From DASYKS01 sp035995205 (GTDB lineage: Bacteria; Acidobacteriota; Thermoanaerobaculia; Multivoradales; UBA5704), in contig DASYKS010000002.1 of NCBI GenBank assembly GCA_035995205.1, forward strand, positions 85,064 through 149,063: a stretch of 64,000 nucleotides of DNA, in the 5' to 3' direction. The notes below the pieces were generated by a model. It searched no databases, was not told the origin of the DNA, and was given only the letters and a program-made list of their open reading frames with translations. Both the position numbers and the translations under genes were made by a program. Shown here piece after piece: positions 53,355 through 61,870 of the stretch. Position 1 is the stretch's first letter. Each line of letters starts with the position of its first letter.

Positions 53355-53380
53355 CTTCCGTCTCATTGTCGAGACGGAAG
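53355..53380. terminator. Perfect hairpin between ribF and thioredoxin gene
   Basis: CTTCCGTCTC (53355-53364) and GAGACGGAAG (53371-53380) form a 10-bp stem with a 6-nt loop, 72 nt after the ribF stop and 61 nt before the thioredoxin start. There is no T tract. It is either a terminator or part of the thioredoxin leader. Confidence 0.5.
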
Positions 53381-53441
53381 TTGAGACGACCGACATTTGC
53401 TGCGGACCACAGATCCGCCGCTGAAGAAGGAGAGGGAGACC

Positions 53442-53780
53442 ATGGCGAACGACAAGATCGTGACCATCACCGAGCAGAATTTCGACGCGGAGATTCTCCA
53501 GTCGAAGGAGCCGGTCCTGGTGGATTTCTGGGCCAGCTGGTGCGGCCCTTGCCGTATGGTGGCTCCGACGTTGGACACCCTGGCGGACGAGCTGCACGGC
53601 AAGGTGCGGATCGGCAAGCTGAACGTCGACGAGGAACGTAACCTGGCGATCAAGTACCAGGTGCAGAGCATTCCGACCTTCATCCTGTTCAAGGACGGCA
53701 AACCGGTCGACCGCGCGCTCGGCGCGCTGCCCAAGGCGGCGTTCCAGAACCTGGTCGGCAAGCACGTCGCGATCGCCTGA
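53442..53780 (+). CDS. trxA: Thioredoxin
   Basis: 112 residues. ATG 53442 is preferred over one 45 nt upstream because AAGGAGAGGG precedes it directly and the product then has normal thioredoxin length. The active site is WASWCGPC (Cys34, Cys37) and the cis-Pro is in QSIPTFILF. It is a cytoplasmic disulfide reductant and, among other things, the usual electron donor for APS/PAPS reductases such as the one at 23341. Confidence 0.97.
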   Translation: MANDKIVTITEQNFDAEILQSKEPVLVDFWASWCGPCRMVAPTLDTLADELHGKVRIGKLNVDEERNLAIKYQVQSIPTFILFKDGKPVDRALGALPKAAFQNLVGKHVAIA

Positions 53781-53800
53781 CCCGCCTGGCCCGGCCGGGC

Positions 53801-53851
53801 GTAGGGGCGGCCCTTGTGGCCGCCCTGGGCAGGCACAAGGCCTGCCCCTAC
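53801..53851. repeat. REP-like cruciform palindrome
   Basis: The outer arms GTAGGGGC (53801-53808) and GCCCCTAC (53844-53851) enclose stems GGGCGGCC/GGCCGCCC (805-825) and GGGCAGGC/GCCTGCCC (827-847). It starts 20 nt after the thioredoxin stop and may double as its terminator. The design is like 17392-17453 but the sequence differs. Confidence 0.75.
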
Positions 53852-53875
53852 ACCAGCCCGGGCGCCGCTTCGCCA

Positions 53876-55234
53876 ATGTCTTCCGCCGATCTCAACCGCG
53901 GCCGCGATCTGCTCGCGGCCGGTCTAGCCGATCTGGGCGCCCGCGCCCTGGTGATCGTCGCAGGCTCCGCGGGCGATCCGGACATCGCACCGTTCGCCCG
54001 CGGCGCCCATATCCGGGACTGTTTCGTCATCGCACCCGGCGGCGCGCCGCCCAAGTTCGGCTACCTGTCTCCGATGGAGCGAGGCGAGGCGGCGGCCACG
54101 GGGCTCGACCTGCTCACCCCCGAAGCGCTGGAGGTCGAGCGGTTGATCCAGGAAGGAGCGGAACCGCCCCGCTTCTGGGCTGAAGTACTGGCCAAGGGGC
54201 TCGCGCTCACCGGTCTCCTGCCGGATGTCGATTCCGACCGCCTGGCGCTCGCCGGCCACGCCCCCGTGGGAGTGATCCACGCGGCGACCCAAGACCTCGG
54301 CCGCCGCGGCTGGTCGTTCGTCGCGGGCAACGACCTCGCCCGCCGCTTCCGTCAAGAAAAAACCGAAGAAGAGATCGCCGAGATCCGCCGCGTCGCGGCC
54401 GGCACCTGCGCCGCCTTCCACCGGGTGGCCGAGCTGCTGGCCAACGCCACCCCGCGTCCCGAAGGCGACCTCCACCTGGAAGGCGAGCCCCTGACCGTCA
54501 CCCGCCTCCGCCGCGAAGTCGCGCGCACCCTCGCTGAGCATGGCCTCGAACAGCCGGATGGCAACATCCTCGCGCCAGGAGAAGAAGGGGCGATGCCCCA
54601 TTCGACCGGCACGCCGGATCGCGTCCTCCGGGCCGGGGAGTCGCTGGTCGTCGACCTCTTCCCCAAAGGGCGCCTGTTCGCCGACTGCACCCGCACTTTC
54701 TGCGTCGGACCCCCGCCCCCGCCCCTCGCCGCCGCCCACGAAGCGGTCCGAGGAGCGCTGGCCCAAGCCCACGAAGCGGCACGCCCGGGAGTCCGCGGCT
54801 GGACGATTCAAGAACAGACCTGCGCGCTCCTCTCCGCCCGCGGCTACCGCACCCCGATCACTCACCCTGGAACGACCGAAGGCTACGTCCACGGCCTAGG
54901 CCACGGCGTCGGCTTCGAGCTCCACGAGTTCCCCAGCTTTAGGAAGCACGCCGGAGCCGAAGCGGTCCTCCGTCCCGGAGACGTCTTCACCCTAGAACCC
55001 GGCCTCTATCAGGTCGACGAAGGTTGGGCGGTCCGGCTGGAGGACCTGGTGGTGCTTGGGGCCGAAGGGCTGGAGAACCTGACCCCACTGCCGTACGAGC
55101 TAGATCCGCGGGCGTGGCAGGCGGAACTCGGTCCCAGTCGTCCAGACCTGGTTCCGGGTCGTCCAGACCTAGGTCTCAGCCGTTCGGACCGGGGTCCCGG
55201 TGGTTCGGACCTAGATCCCGGTCGTCCAGACTAG
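53876..55234 (+). CDS. M24 family (aminopeptidase P/prolidase-like) metallopeptidase
   Basis: 452 residues from ATG 53876. The pita-bread domain is at about 165-430, with metal ligands Asp in VVDLFPKG and FADCTRTF, His in GLGHGVGFELHE, Glu in FTLEPGLY and Glu in VRLEDLVV. The enzyme cleaves X-Pro or related peptides. The last 35 residues are heptads (for example VPGRPDL and GPGGSDL) encoded by the first units of the 21-nt array C. The stop TAG arises where one array unit has lost a base, so the real C-terminus is an array product and may vary between strains. Confidence 0.9.
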   Translation: MSSADLNRGRDLLAAGLADLGARALVIVAGSAGDPDIAPFARGAHIRDCFVIAPGGAPPKFGYLSPMERGEAAATGLDLLTPEALEVERLIQEGAEPPRFWAEVLAKGLALTGLLPDVDSDRLALAGHAPVGVIHAATQDLGRRGWSFVAGNDLARRFRQEKTEEEIAEIRRVAAGTCAAFHRVAELLANATPRPEGDLHLEGEPLTVTRLRREVARTLAEHGLEQPDGNILAPGEEGAMPHSTGTPDRVLRAGESLVVDLFPKGRLFADCTRTFCVGPPPPPLAAAHEAVRGALAQAHEAARPGVRGWTIQEQTCALLSARGYRTPITHPGTTEGYVHGLGHGVGFELHEFPSFRKHAGAEAVLRPGDVFTLEPGLYQVDEGWAVRLEDLVVLGAEGLENLTPLPYELDPRAWQAELGPSRPDLVPGRPDLGLSRSDRGPGGSDLDPGRPD

Positions 55235-55485
55235 GTCCGAGTGGCCCAGACCTAGGTCTCAGCCATCGAGACCGGGGTCCCGGTGGCCCAGACTTAGGTC
55301 TCGGTCGTCCGGACCGGGGTCCCGGTAGTTGGGACCTAGATCCCGGTTGTCCAGACTGCGGTCCGAGTGGCCCAGACCTAGGTCGCGGTCGTCCAGACCT
55401 GGGTCCCGGCGGTCCCGACCTGAGTGTCGGTAGTCCGGACTTGAGTCCCGGTGATCCAGACCTGGGTCCGAGTCGTCCGGACCCG
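55130..55485. repeat. Degenerate tandem array, 21-nt period, 17 units (array C)
   Basis: Units start at 55130, 55151, 55172, 55193, 55214, then every 21 nt from 55234 to 55465; the unit at 55214 is 20 nt. A typical unit is GGTCCCGGTCGTCCAGACC plus two bases, with GGTC at the front and GACC at the back as partial inverted ends. The 5' five units are the coding 3' end of the M24 gene; the others are intergenic but stay open in one frame. The next gene starts 104 nt later. Confidence 0.9.
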
Positions 55486-55588
55486 ATCCATAGAGGCACG
55501 GTATGCAGCACCGAATCGTCCTCTTGTAACCTCGACTTTTGCGGAGTATCCTCCCGTTTAGTTCGACTAAAGCGGAGCCAACTCCCGA

Positions 55589-56749
55589 ATGGTCAGCATC
55601 GAACGTGCTCTGCAAATCACCCTGCCGCCTCGTCAATCAGCATTTCTCTGGGGACCCAGGAAGACCGGAAAGAGCACTTATCTCCGATCGGCGTTTCCCG
55701 ACAGCCTGACGTTCGACCTCCTCCAGACGGACCTGCTTCTGGATTTGACCCGACGCCCGGCTCTGCTGCGCGAGCGCCTCTTGGCGACCCCGGCCGAGAA
55801 GCTCCGCACGCCGGTGATCCTGGACGAGGTCCAGAAGGTCCCTCAACTTCTGGATGAGGTTCACTGGCTGATCGAGAACCAGGACTTAAGCTTCATCCTT
55901 TGCGGCTCGAGCGCCAGAAAGCTCAAGCGGGGCGGCGCCAACCTTCTGGGCGGCCGTGCCTGGCGCTATGAGATGCACCCCCTCACCTCGATCGAGATCG
56001 GGGATCTAGATCTCTTGCAGGCCCTCAACCGGGGGCTCGTCCCGGCGCACTATCTTTCCCCGGGGTACCGGCGCTCGCTCGACGCCTACGTCGTGGACTA
56101 CCTCAAAGAGGAGGTTTTCGACGAGGGTCTCACTCGCAACGTCGCCGCCTTCTCCCGATTTTTCGAGGCCATGGGGTACTCCCACGGCGACCTCACGAGC
56201 TACGCCAACATCGCCCGGGACTGCGGCGTCGACGCGAAGACCGTGAAGGAGTACTACCAGATCCTCGTCGATACACTGCTCGGCACGTTCGTCGAGCCCT
56301 ACAAGAAGCATCAAGAGCGGCAGGTGATCGGAAAAGCCCCGAAGTTCTATTTGTTCGACGTAGGCGTGGCGGGCGCCCTCTCCCGACGGAATATCGTCGA
56401 GGAAAAGGGCGAGTTCTTCGGCCGGGCGCTCGAACATTTCATCCTCATGGAGATCCAAGCCCACCGGTCCTACCGTGATCTCGGCTACGGGATTCACTTC
56501 TGGCGCACCAAGAGCGGCCTTGAGGTCGACTTCGTTCTCGGGGACGGCGAGGTCGCGGTGGAAGTCAAAGGGACCTCGCGGGTCGACCCGTCGGATTTCC
56601 GCTCCCTCCGTACTTTCGTCGAGGACCACCATCCGCGCCACGCCATCCTGGTCTGCAACGAGCGCTCCCCCCGGCTCGTCGAGGGCATCGAGGTTCTGCC
56701 CTGGCGGGAATTCCTGACCCGGCTGTGGGGCGGGCGGATCCTCACATAA
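55589..56749 (+). CDS. AAA_14/DUF4143 family ATPase
   Basis: 386 residues. Walker A GPRKTGKST, Walker B TPVILDEVQKVP, sensor LCGSSARKLKRGG, then YVVDYLKEEVFDEGLTRN and the DUF4143 domain. The latter ends in a restriction-endonuclease-like pattern (GLEVDFVLGDGEVAVEVKG). Such ATPases are common mobile accessory genes of uncertain function, often linked with toxin-antitoxin loci. Start ATG 55589 has no strong ribosome-binding site. The gene lies between two 21-nt arrays (C upstream, D downstream). Confidence 0.92.
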   Translation: MVSIERALQITLPPRQSAFLWGPRKTGKSTYLRSAFPDSLTFDLLQTDLLLDLTRRPALLRERLLATPAEKLRTPVILDEVQKVPQLLDEVHWLIENQDLSFILCGSSARKLKRGGANLLGGRAWRYEMHPLTSIEIGDLDLLQALNRGLVPAHYLSPGYRRSLDAYVVDYLKEEVFDEGLTRNVAAFSRFFEAMGYSHGDLTSYANIARDCGVDAKTVKEYYQILVDTLLGTFVEPYKKHQERQVIGKAPKFYLFDVGVAGALSRRNIVEEKGEFFGRALEHFILMEIQAHRSYRDLGYGIHFWRTKSGLEVDFVLGDGEVAVEVKGTSRVDPSDFRSLRTFVEDHHPRHAILVCNERSPRLVEGIEVLPWREFLTRLWGGRILT

Positions 56750-56883
56750 CCGATTTGGACAGCGAAATAGGTTTCCCCACCCGAGATATCGGGCAGCTCT
56801 CTTTCGATACTCTGCGGCGCAATCTCGCACGGACTTGGCTTGCCCGCAAAAACGGTATCTCGGATGGCCAAACCCCTCTTGTG

Positions 56884-57301
56884 GATGGCGGACGGCGTAA
56901 TGCGGACCGGAGAAGTCGAAGGGCGATCGGCGGAGGGGGCGTTGCGTGTGCCGAATTCGGTTTTCTGGGTACGCGGAACAGTTTTCTGGGCGAGCGGAGC
57001 GTTTTTCTGACCGCCGAATTCGCTTTGCGGACTGGAAATTGACGTTCTGAGTCAGCCGAGGGATTTCGGCGATCAGAAAACCGAATTCGGCACCGAGCCA
57101 AGGGGTTTTCTGACTGAGAAAACCCCTCGCGGCGATCAGAAAATGGTTTTGCCGGTCGCGAAACGAGCTCCGGAGTCAGAAAAGGGAATTCGGCGATAAG
57201 AAAAGGGTTCCGCTCACCCAGAAAAGCGAGCTCGACACCCAGAAAAACGCTTCGCGCGACCAGAAAAGGGAATTCGGCGCCCAGCTTTCGGGACTTGGGC
57301 T
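56884..57301. repeat. Degenerate 21-nt array with inverted units (array D)
   Basis: Units are clear from 56947 and traceable to 56884: about 20 units, all 21 nt apart except one 19-nt unit near 57157-57175. The first three clear units end in TTTTCTG (56961-57009). From 57073 most units begin with CAGAAAA, the reverse complement. CCGAATTCGGTTTTCTG (56951-56967) is an exact inverted copy of 57074-57090. The rest of the gap (56750-56883 and 57302-57373) shows nothing recognisable beyond the leader of the DUF433 gene. Confidence 0.85.
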
Positions 57302-57373
57302 CGACGTTCGAGAGTTGGTGGATTGGCGAGTGAAGGAGATTCTCGAATAGAATCGCCGAAGGAGAGACTGCCC

Positions 57374-57616
57374 ATGGCCGAATCCCACCTTTTGGAGCGC
57401 ATCACCTCCCGTCAGGACGTTTTCGCCGGGAAGCCGATCATCCGGGGAATGCGCATTTCGGTCGAGCTGATCTTCAGTCTTCTGGCGCAAGGGGAGTCGG
57501 CCTCTGAGATCCTCGCTGACTATCCGGACCTCGAAGGGGAGGATATTCGGGCCTGCCTCGCCTACGCGCTCGCCGTCATTGCAGAGGATTCGCTGGAAGC
57601 CGTCAAGGTAGAGTGA
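57374..57616 (+). CDS. DUF433 family antitoxin
   Basis: 80 residues from ATG 57374, with GAAGGAGAG nine bases upstream. The protein matches DUF433 (ITSRQDVFAGKPIIRGMRISVE, SASEILADYPDLEGEDIRACL), a helix-turn-helix domain found as partner of PIN-like DUF5615 proteins. The stop overlaps the next start (GTGA). Likely antitoxin and autoregulator. Confidence 0.9.
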   Translation: MAESHLLERITSRQDVFAGKPIIRGMRISVELIFSLLAQGESASEILADYPDLEGEDIRACLAYALAVIAEDSLEAVKVE

Positions 57617-57978
57617 AGTTTCTGATCGATCGGTGCGCCGGGCGCACTTTGGCGGACTGGCTTCGTGCCGCGGGGCACGACGTCGTTGAGTCGCAGGAGT
57701 GGGGCGAAGATCCAGGGGATACGGAGATCCTCCGCCGCGCCGCAGCCGATCAGCGCGTCCTTGTGACCATGGACAAGGACTTTGGCAGCCTTGTATTCAT
57801 GCAGCGGGAGCGACATTCGGGTTTGATTCGACTACCGGATATTCCGGCTCGGTTGCGAATCGAACTTGTTCGACAAATTCTGGAGGACCACGGCCAGGAT
57901 CTCGAAAAAGGCGCGATCGTAACCGTCCGCGGTAGCCGCATCCGTGTTTCTTGGACGTGGCGCAGGACAGAGGCCTGA
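57613..57978 (+). CDS. DUF5615 PIN-like toxin
   Basis: 121 residues from GTG 57613. PIN-like acidic residues are visible: FLIDRCAG at the N-terminus, GDTEILRRAAADQRVLVTMDKDFG in the middle and IVTVRGSRIRV at the end. DUF5615 proteins pair with DUF433 antitoxins and are thought to be ribonuclease toxins. The usual second Asp of FLxDENL-type starts is replaced by the RCAG context. Confidence 0.88.
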   Translation: MKFLIDRCAGRTLADWLRAAGHDVVESQEWGEDPGDTEILRRAAADQRVLVTMDKDFGSLVFMQRERHSGLIRLPDIPARLRIELVRQILEDHGQDLEKGAIVTVRGSRIRVSWTWRRTEA

Positions 57979-58002
57979 GGGAGGAGGCGACGGTGTTGAC
58001 CG

Positions 58003-58254
58003 CTACTCCCGATCGAGGCCGATATTATCCAGCCAACCGCTCGCCGGTGCCTCCTCCATCCGTTCGGCAGGGACCATCTCGGGATCGTGGAAAAGAGCCG
58101 CCCAAGGGATGATGTCGCGGGGCTCCGAGGGTTCCGATAGACCCTGGGCGATGAAACCGCGAATGACTTCGGACACGCTGCTCCCTCGACGCCGAGCCTC
58201 CCTGGCGACGAGGTCGGCGAGATCATCAGAGAGGGTGATCGTCATGCGCTTCAT
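58003..58254 (-). CDS. Ribbon-helix-helix (CopG-like) antitoxin
   Basis: 83 residues. RMTITLSDDLADLVAREARRR then SSVSEVIRGFIAQGL is a ribbon-helix-helix DNA-binding domain. The C-terminal 40 residues (IIPWAALFHDPEM) would be the toxin-binding tail. It lies 9 nt downstream of the UPF0175 gene on the same strand. No toxin gene follows: the next gene is the convergent DUF5615 toxin. Confidence 0.85.
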   Translation of the reverse strand: MKRMTITLSDDLADLVAREARRRGSSVSEVIRGFIAQGLSEPSEPRDIIPWAALFHDPEMVPAERMEEAPASGWLDNIGLDRE

Positions 58255-58263
58255 GTTTTCCGT

Positions 58264-58455
58264 TCAGCGCGCGATCTCAAGCTCTCCGGCCAACTCGTCG
58301 GGAGAGTAACTCACCGCCGAAACGCCCGCTTTTCCGAGCAATTCGATGAAACCTTCCACCGAAAGGTTGGCAAACTTCGCGGCTTGGGCCAGCGTCGCCT
58401 GCCCGGATTCGTAGAGGTCGAGCGCCATGTTTCGATGAATTCCAAGGTCGAGCAT
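58264..58455 (-). CDS. UPF0175 family small protein (antitoxin-like)
   Basis: 63 residues from ATG 58455 (MLDLGIHRNMALDLYESG); an in-frame extension up to 58578 runs into a REP-like repeat and is unlikely to be coding. ATLAQAAKFANLSVEGFIELLGKAG is the UPF0175 helix-turn-helix pattern. Family members are usually antitoxins of PIN (DUF3368) toxins, but none is present here. Confidence 0.8.
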   Translation of the reverse strand: MLDLGIHRNMALDLYESGQATLAQAAKFANLSVEGFIELLGKAGVSAVSYSPDELAGELEIAR

Positions 58456-58514
58456 GCGAGTGCGCAGCCTTTCCGTTTCGAGGGTCGAGCGCCAACGGCG
58501 CGTCCCCATCATAG

Positions 58515-58646
58515 CCTGGGGCAGCGCCCCAGGTAACGGAAGGATGCAACACCAGCAAGGGCTGTAAGCCCGATTCATAGAGTTTGGAACGGACCTTCAA
58601 GCCTTGGGTCTCTGTCGGTCCGGAAGCCTGGGGCGTTGCCCCAGGC
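58515..58646. repeat. Paired CCTGGGGC...GCCCCAGG hairpins (REP-like)
   Basis: The hairpins CCTGGGGCAGCGCCCCAGG (58515-58533) and AGCCTGGGGCGTTGCCCCAGGCT (its 23-nt span 58625-58647 given by coordinates only for the outer pairs) enclose about 90 nt of non-coding sequence. The IS1380-type element begins eight bases after the second hairpin, so the insertion sits at the edge of this repeat. Confidence 0.65.
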
Positions 58647-58654
58647 TGGTTTAA

Positions 58655-60364
58655 CCCGGATAATGCATGAAGGAGCGCTGAGCCTATAGACACGGAAGGC
58701 CCCGGGAACGGAGAATCTCTTTTGCGAGAAGGGAATTCTGACGTTCTAACGGAGCCTTGCCGATGCCACATCCTGCCACACAGTGTGTTTTCTTTCCAGA
58801 GCTTGTCAAGCGGCCCGTTCAAGTGCGATTCGATGCACCGGCCACCAGTGTGGATGGCGGTGCGGTGTTGCTCGCGGCGTTGGATCGCCAGATCGGCCTG
58901 ACGGAGCGGTTGGCAGGGGCGATTCGCGATCGACGGCAACCGGGCAAGGTCGCCCATGGTGCCGTGGACCTCGTGCGGCAGCGCGCCTTCGGCTTGGGAT
59001 GCGGCTACGCCGACTGCAATGACGCCAAGGCGTTGCGCCATGATCCGATCCAGAAGCTCCTGTTGGCTCGCGATCCGCTGGATGGTCAGGGGCTTGCGGA
59101 TCAAGCGACGCTGAGCCGGTTCGAGAATGGGGTTGACTCGCGCGATCTGTACCGGCTGGCCTCGGAGCTGATGGACGTGGTGATCGAGCAGCACCGCAAG
59201 CGGCGGCCGGGGCGCCGCCTCAAGCAGATCACGATCGACCTGGACCCGACGGAAGACAGCACGCACGGTGAGCAGCAGCTCGCGCTGTTCAATGGCCACT
59301 ACGACACCTGGTGCTACTTGCCCCTTCTGGCCTTCGTCACCTTCGACAAAGAGCCCGAGCAGCAACTGGTGGCCGCAATTCTCCGCGGGGGGCGGGCTCC
59401 GGCGAGTCAGGGTGCCGTCGCTCTACTGCGCCGTCTGCTCCCACGGCTACGGCAAGCCTTTCCGCGCGCTCGTCTTCGGGTCCGCCTTGATGGCGGATTC
59501 GCCAGTCCTGAGATTCTCTCCTTCCTCGAGCAAGAGCAGCTCGAATACATTGTGGCGATCGGGAGAAATCCTGTGCTCTCTCGCCGGGCCGAACCGCTGA
59601 TGGAGCGGGTGCGGCGGATGACCGAGAAGAGCGGGCGGAGCGAGGCCGCTTTTGACGAGACGAACTATGCGGCGAAGTCTTGGCGCAAGCTGCATCGGCG
59701 CGTCATCATGAAAGCGGAGGTCGTACGACTCGGGACCTGCGCGCCGCGCGACAACGCGCGATTCGTCGTGACCAACCTGCAAGACTCGCCGGAGAGTGTC
59801 TACCAGATCTATCGTGGCCGCGGTGACTCCGAGAACCGAATCAAGGAGCTGAAGAACGACCTTGAGATGGATCGCACGAGCTGCACGCGATTTCTCGCCA
59901 ACCAGTTTCGCGTCCTGTTGACGGCCGCCGCCTTTGTGCTCTTCCAACAGATGCGGCTCCGGCTCGCCCATGCCACGAACGAGCGCCCGACGGTGGGCAC
60001 GATGCGCTTGCGGCTGATCAAAATCGCTGCTCGCGTGGAAAGCTCCGCGCGTCGCGTGGTGCTTCACTTCTCCCAGTCGCACCCGTGGGCCGAGCAGTGG
60101 CGGCTCCTCGCTCGAAGTTGCGGCGCCGCCCCTGGATAAAGAGCAACCCTTCGAGGTTCACGCTCGATCTCAAACGGCGCTTGGATAGGCCGGAACGGGC
60201 GGAGCCTGCTCGCCGAGCAGGTCGCGCCGCCTCGGCCATCTCCGCCGGATCGCTCTTGGGCACTTTCGAGACTCAACCGGCCTGCGAACTCCAAGAAAAC
60301 CGAGAAGTCGGCGATTCTGGGGGGCCAAAACACCCTTCGCCGAAACCTTCATGCATAGTCCGGG
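58655..60364 (+). mobile_element. IS1380-family insertion sequence
   Basis: Terminal inverted repeats of 19 nt with two mismatches: CCCGGATAATGCATGAAGG (58655-58673) and the complement of 60346-60364 (CCCGGACTATGCATGAAGG). They bound a 1.71-kb element containing one intact transposase gene. The flanking bases TTAA and CTAG do not match, so no clean target duplication is visible; the element is old or one flank is rearranged. 60140-60345 inside the element holds no gene. Confidence 0.85.
58757..60139 (+). CDS. IS1380 family transposase
   Basis: 460 residues, intact. DDE-type catalytic motifs: IDLDPTEDSTHG, VRLDGGFAS and YRGRGDSENRIKELKND, as in IS1380 transposases. The N-terminal helical region (LLAALDRQIGLTERLAGAI) is also typical. 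Start ATG 58757. The reading frame has no disruption, so the enzyme may still be active. Confidence 0.93.
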   Translation: MPMPHPATQCVFFPELVKRPVQVRFDAPATSVDGGAVLLAALDRQIGLTERLAGAIRDRRQPGKVAHGAVDLVRQRAFGLGCGYADCNDAKALRHDPIQKLLLARDPLDGQGLADQATLSRFENGVDSRDLYRLASELMDVVIEQHRKRRPGRRLKQITIDLDPTEDSTHGEQQLALFNGHYDTWCYLPLLAFVTFDKEPEQQLVAAILRGGRAPASQGAVALLRRLLPRLRQAFPRARLRVRLDGGFASPEILSFLEQEQLEYIVAIGRNPVLSRRAEPLMERVRRMTEKSGRSEAAFDETNYAAKSWRKLHRRVIMKAEVVRLGTCAPRDNARFVVTNLQDSPESVYQIYRGRGDSENRIKELKNDLEMDRTSCTRFLANQFRVLLTAAAFVLFQQMRLRLAHATNERPTVGTMRLRLIKIAARVESSARRVVLHFSQSHPWAEQWRLLARSCGAAPG

Positions 60365-60367
60365 CTA

Positions 60368-60396
60368 GGGGAATAGGTGCCGGGAATAGGTGCCAG
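60368..60396. repeat. Short tandem GGGAATAGGTGCC repeat
   Basis: Two copies of GGGAATAGGTGCC follow each other just outside the IS1380 right end. The rest of the 60365-60633 gap shows nothing recognisable. Such short repeats are often seen near IS200-like transposase genes, one of which lies next on the minus strand. Confidence 0.45.
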
Positions 60397-60633
60397 CCTA
60401 ATCAAGGGACGAGACCGATCCTCGTGCGGCGAAAGAGGTCGGAACGACCGCTCCCGGCCGAAAACGGCAGCCGACAGCGCGAGCTAAGGCGGGCTTAGGC
60501 GGAAATCAGGTCGAGTTCGAGGCCAGTAGTTCCTTCGGAGCGTCGAACTGGAGAGCCGGGACGTGGAACCACAGCCACCAGACCAGGCAGTCGTAACTAT
60601 CGAAAGCTTTTGGGTTTAAGCAGCTGGTCCTGC

Positions 60634-61581
60634 CTACGTCGCCGGGCTGATCGCCAGCCGGCCCGCTCGGACAAACGGCATACCGGGCGGAAAGCTCCCC
60701 CGCGGAAACCGAGCCAGTCGATCGCCGGCCCGCAGATACTCCGCCGCTTCTCGAAAGGCCCTGGCGAACCAGGCGTAGGCGATCTTCATCTCCGTCCGGA
60801 CCCGCTTGCTGGCTGCGTGGACGAGCGGCGCGGGCGACTTCTTGGTCTTGGCCGGCTGGGTGAACGGATGCTGCCGGAGGATCGCGGCGGCGCCCAGAGG
60901 CTCGATTCCCGTCGCCACTCGCCGAGCGGCGGCCTTGGCGATGATCGCCTCAATCAACTCGGCGATCCTCTCGCGGTACTGCTCGGGCGAAAGATGTTGC
61001 CAGCAAGGTAAGAGGGCGAAGTTCACGACTTCGGTCTCCGCGAACTGCCGGGCGCCGATCTCCTCCCCACGCAGGCGCGCCACCCATTCCCTCGTGCGAT
61101 CGAACCAGGTCCCTTCGATCGGCTGGCCTGTGAGAAGCGCGGTGACACAGTGAACCCCCGGCCAGTCCTGAGGCCGGGCAACCAGGTTTTCTTTGCAGCC
61201 ATGAGAAAGGATGAAGACCAGGCGCCCCACCTGGGCTTCCTCCTCCTCGCTCACAAGAATCGCCTGGTACCGGCGAGAGAAGACCTTGTCCCGCCAGCCC
61301 GTCGATCGAGCGACCTCGCGGGCGAGCTTGGAGTTGAAGTAGCCCATGAAGCGGGCCAGGCGCTCGCTGTCCTCCACTCGGGCGAGAAGGGTGGAAATGC
61401 CCCGAGGCGAAGAAGAACGCGCAGATCTCGAGCGGGTAGAGGCGCTGCGCCCGGCCGAGCGCGCCCACGATGATTTCGTTGAGCAGGGGCCCCGGCCGCA
61501 AGAGGAATCGGCTGTGGACCGTGCGGCAGGTCACCTCTTAGAGGGCTCCCCGTCGGGCGTGAATCGGATCTTCCGAGCCAT
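60634..61581 (-). pseudogene. Frameshifted IS200/REP-associated-type transposase
   Basis: Three reading frames together give one protein. MARKIRFTPDGEP starts at 61581; VTCRTVHSRFLLRPGP...EICAFFFASGHFH is in a second frame from 61534; VEDSERLARFMGYFNSKLAR to SFPPGMPFVRAG is in a third. The second break is an extra base in GAGAAGGGTGG (61385-61395), since removing one G restores HLLARVEDSER. The first break lies near 61540. The SGHFH motif is the HUH of Y1 (IS200-like/RAYT) enzymes. Two frameshifts make a functional product unlikely. The stretch 61582-61870 beyond it holds no gene. Confidence 0.8.
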
Positions 61582-61870
61582 TTCGGCAGCCGGGCATCTC
61601 ACAAACCTGCCAGGCAAGGCGCGTCGAGTCAAACTACAGAAACCGTTCGGCTTGCGCCGAGCGATCACATTCTCGGCAGCGGCCCGACCCCGCAAAAGAT
61701 CTTGCGGGGTCAACCGGGCAAATCTGGCTCAATCGGGTGGAAAGAGCTGATTGTGCGGGGTTTACCTAAGTGTCAAAAGATCTGGACAGGCGCGCGATCT
61801 TTTGCTGCCGGGGGCAACCCGCTGGGGCAGCTTCCGTTAAGCGTCGGAGCTGCCAAGGGCGAGACATCGG

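Noticed and set aside
55024..55857. Open frame of 277 residues rich in GPxxPDL heptads
   Set aside because: It starts inside the M24 gene in another frame, runs through array C and into the ATPase gene; open only because 21 nt is a multiple of three.
58651..60368. Target-site duplication for the IS1380-type element
   Set aside because: The four flanking bases are TTAA on the left and CTAG on the right, so no duplication can be claimed.
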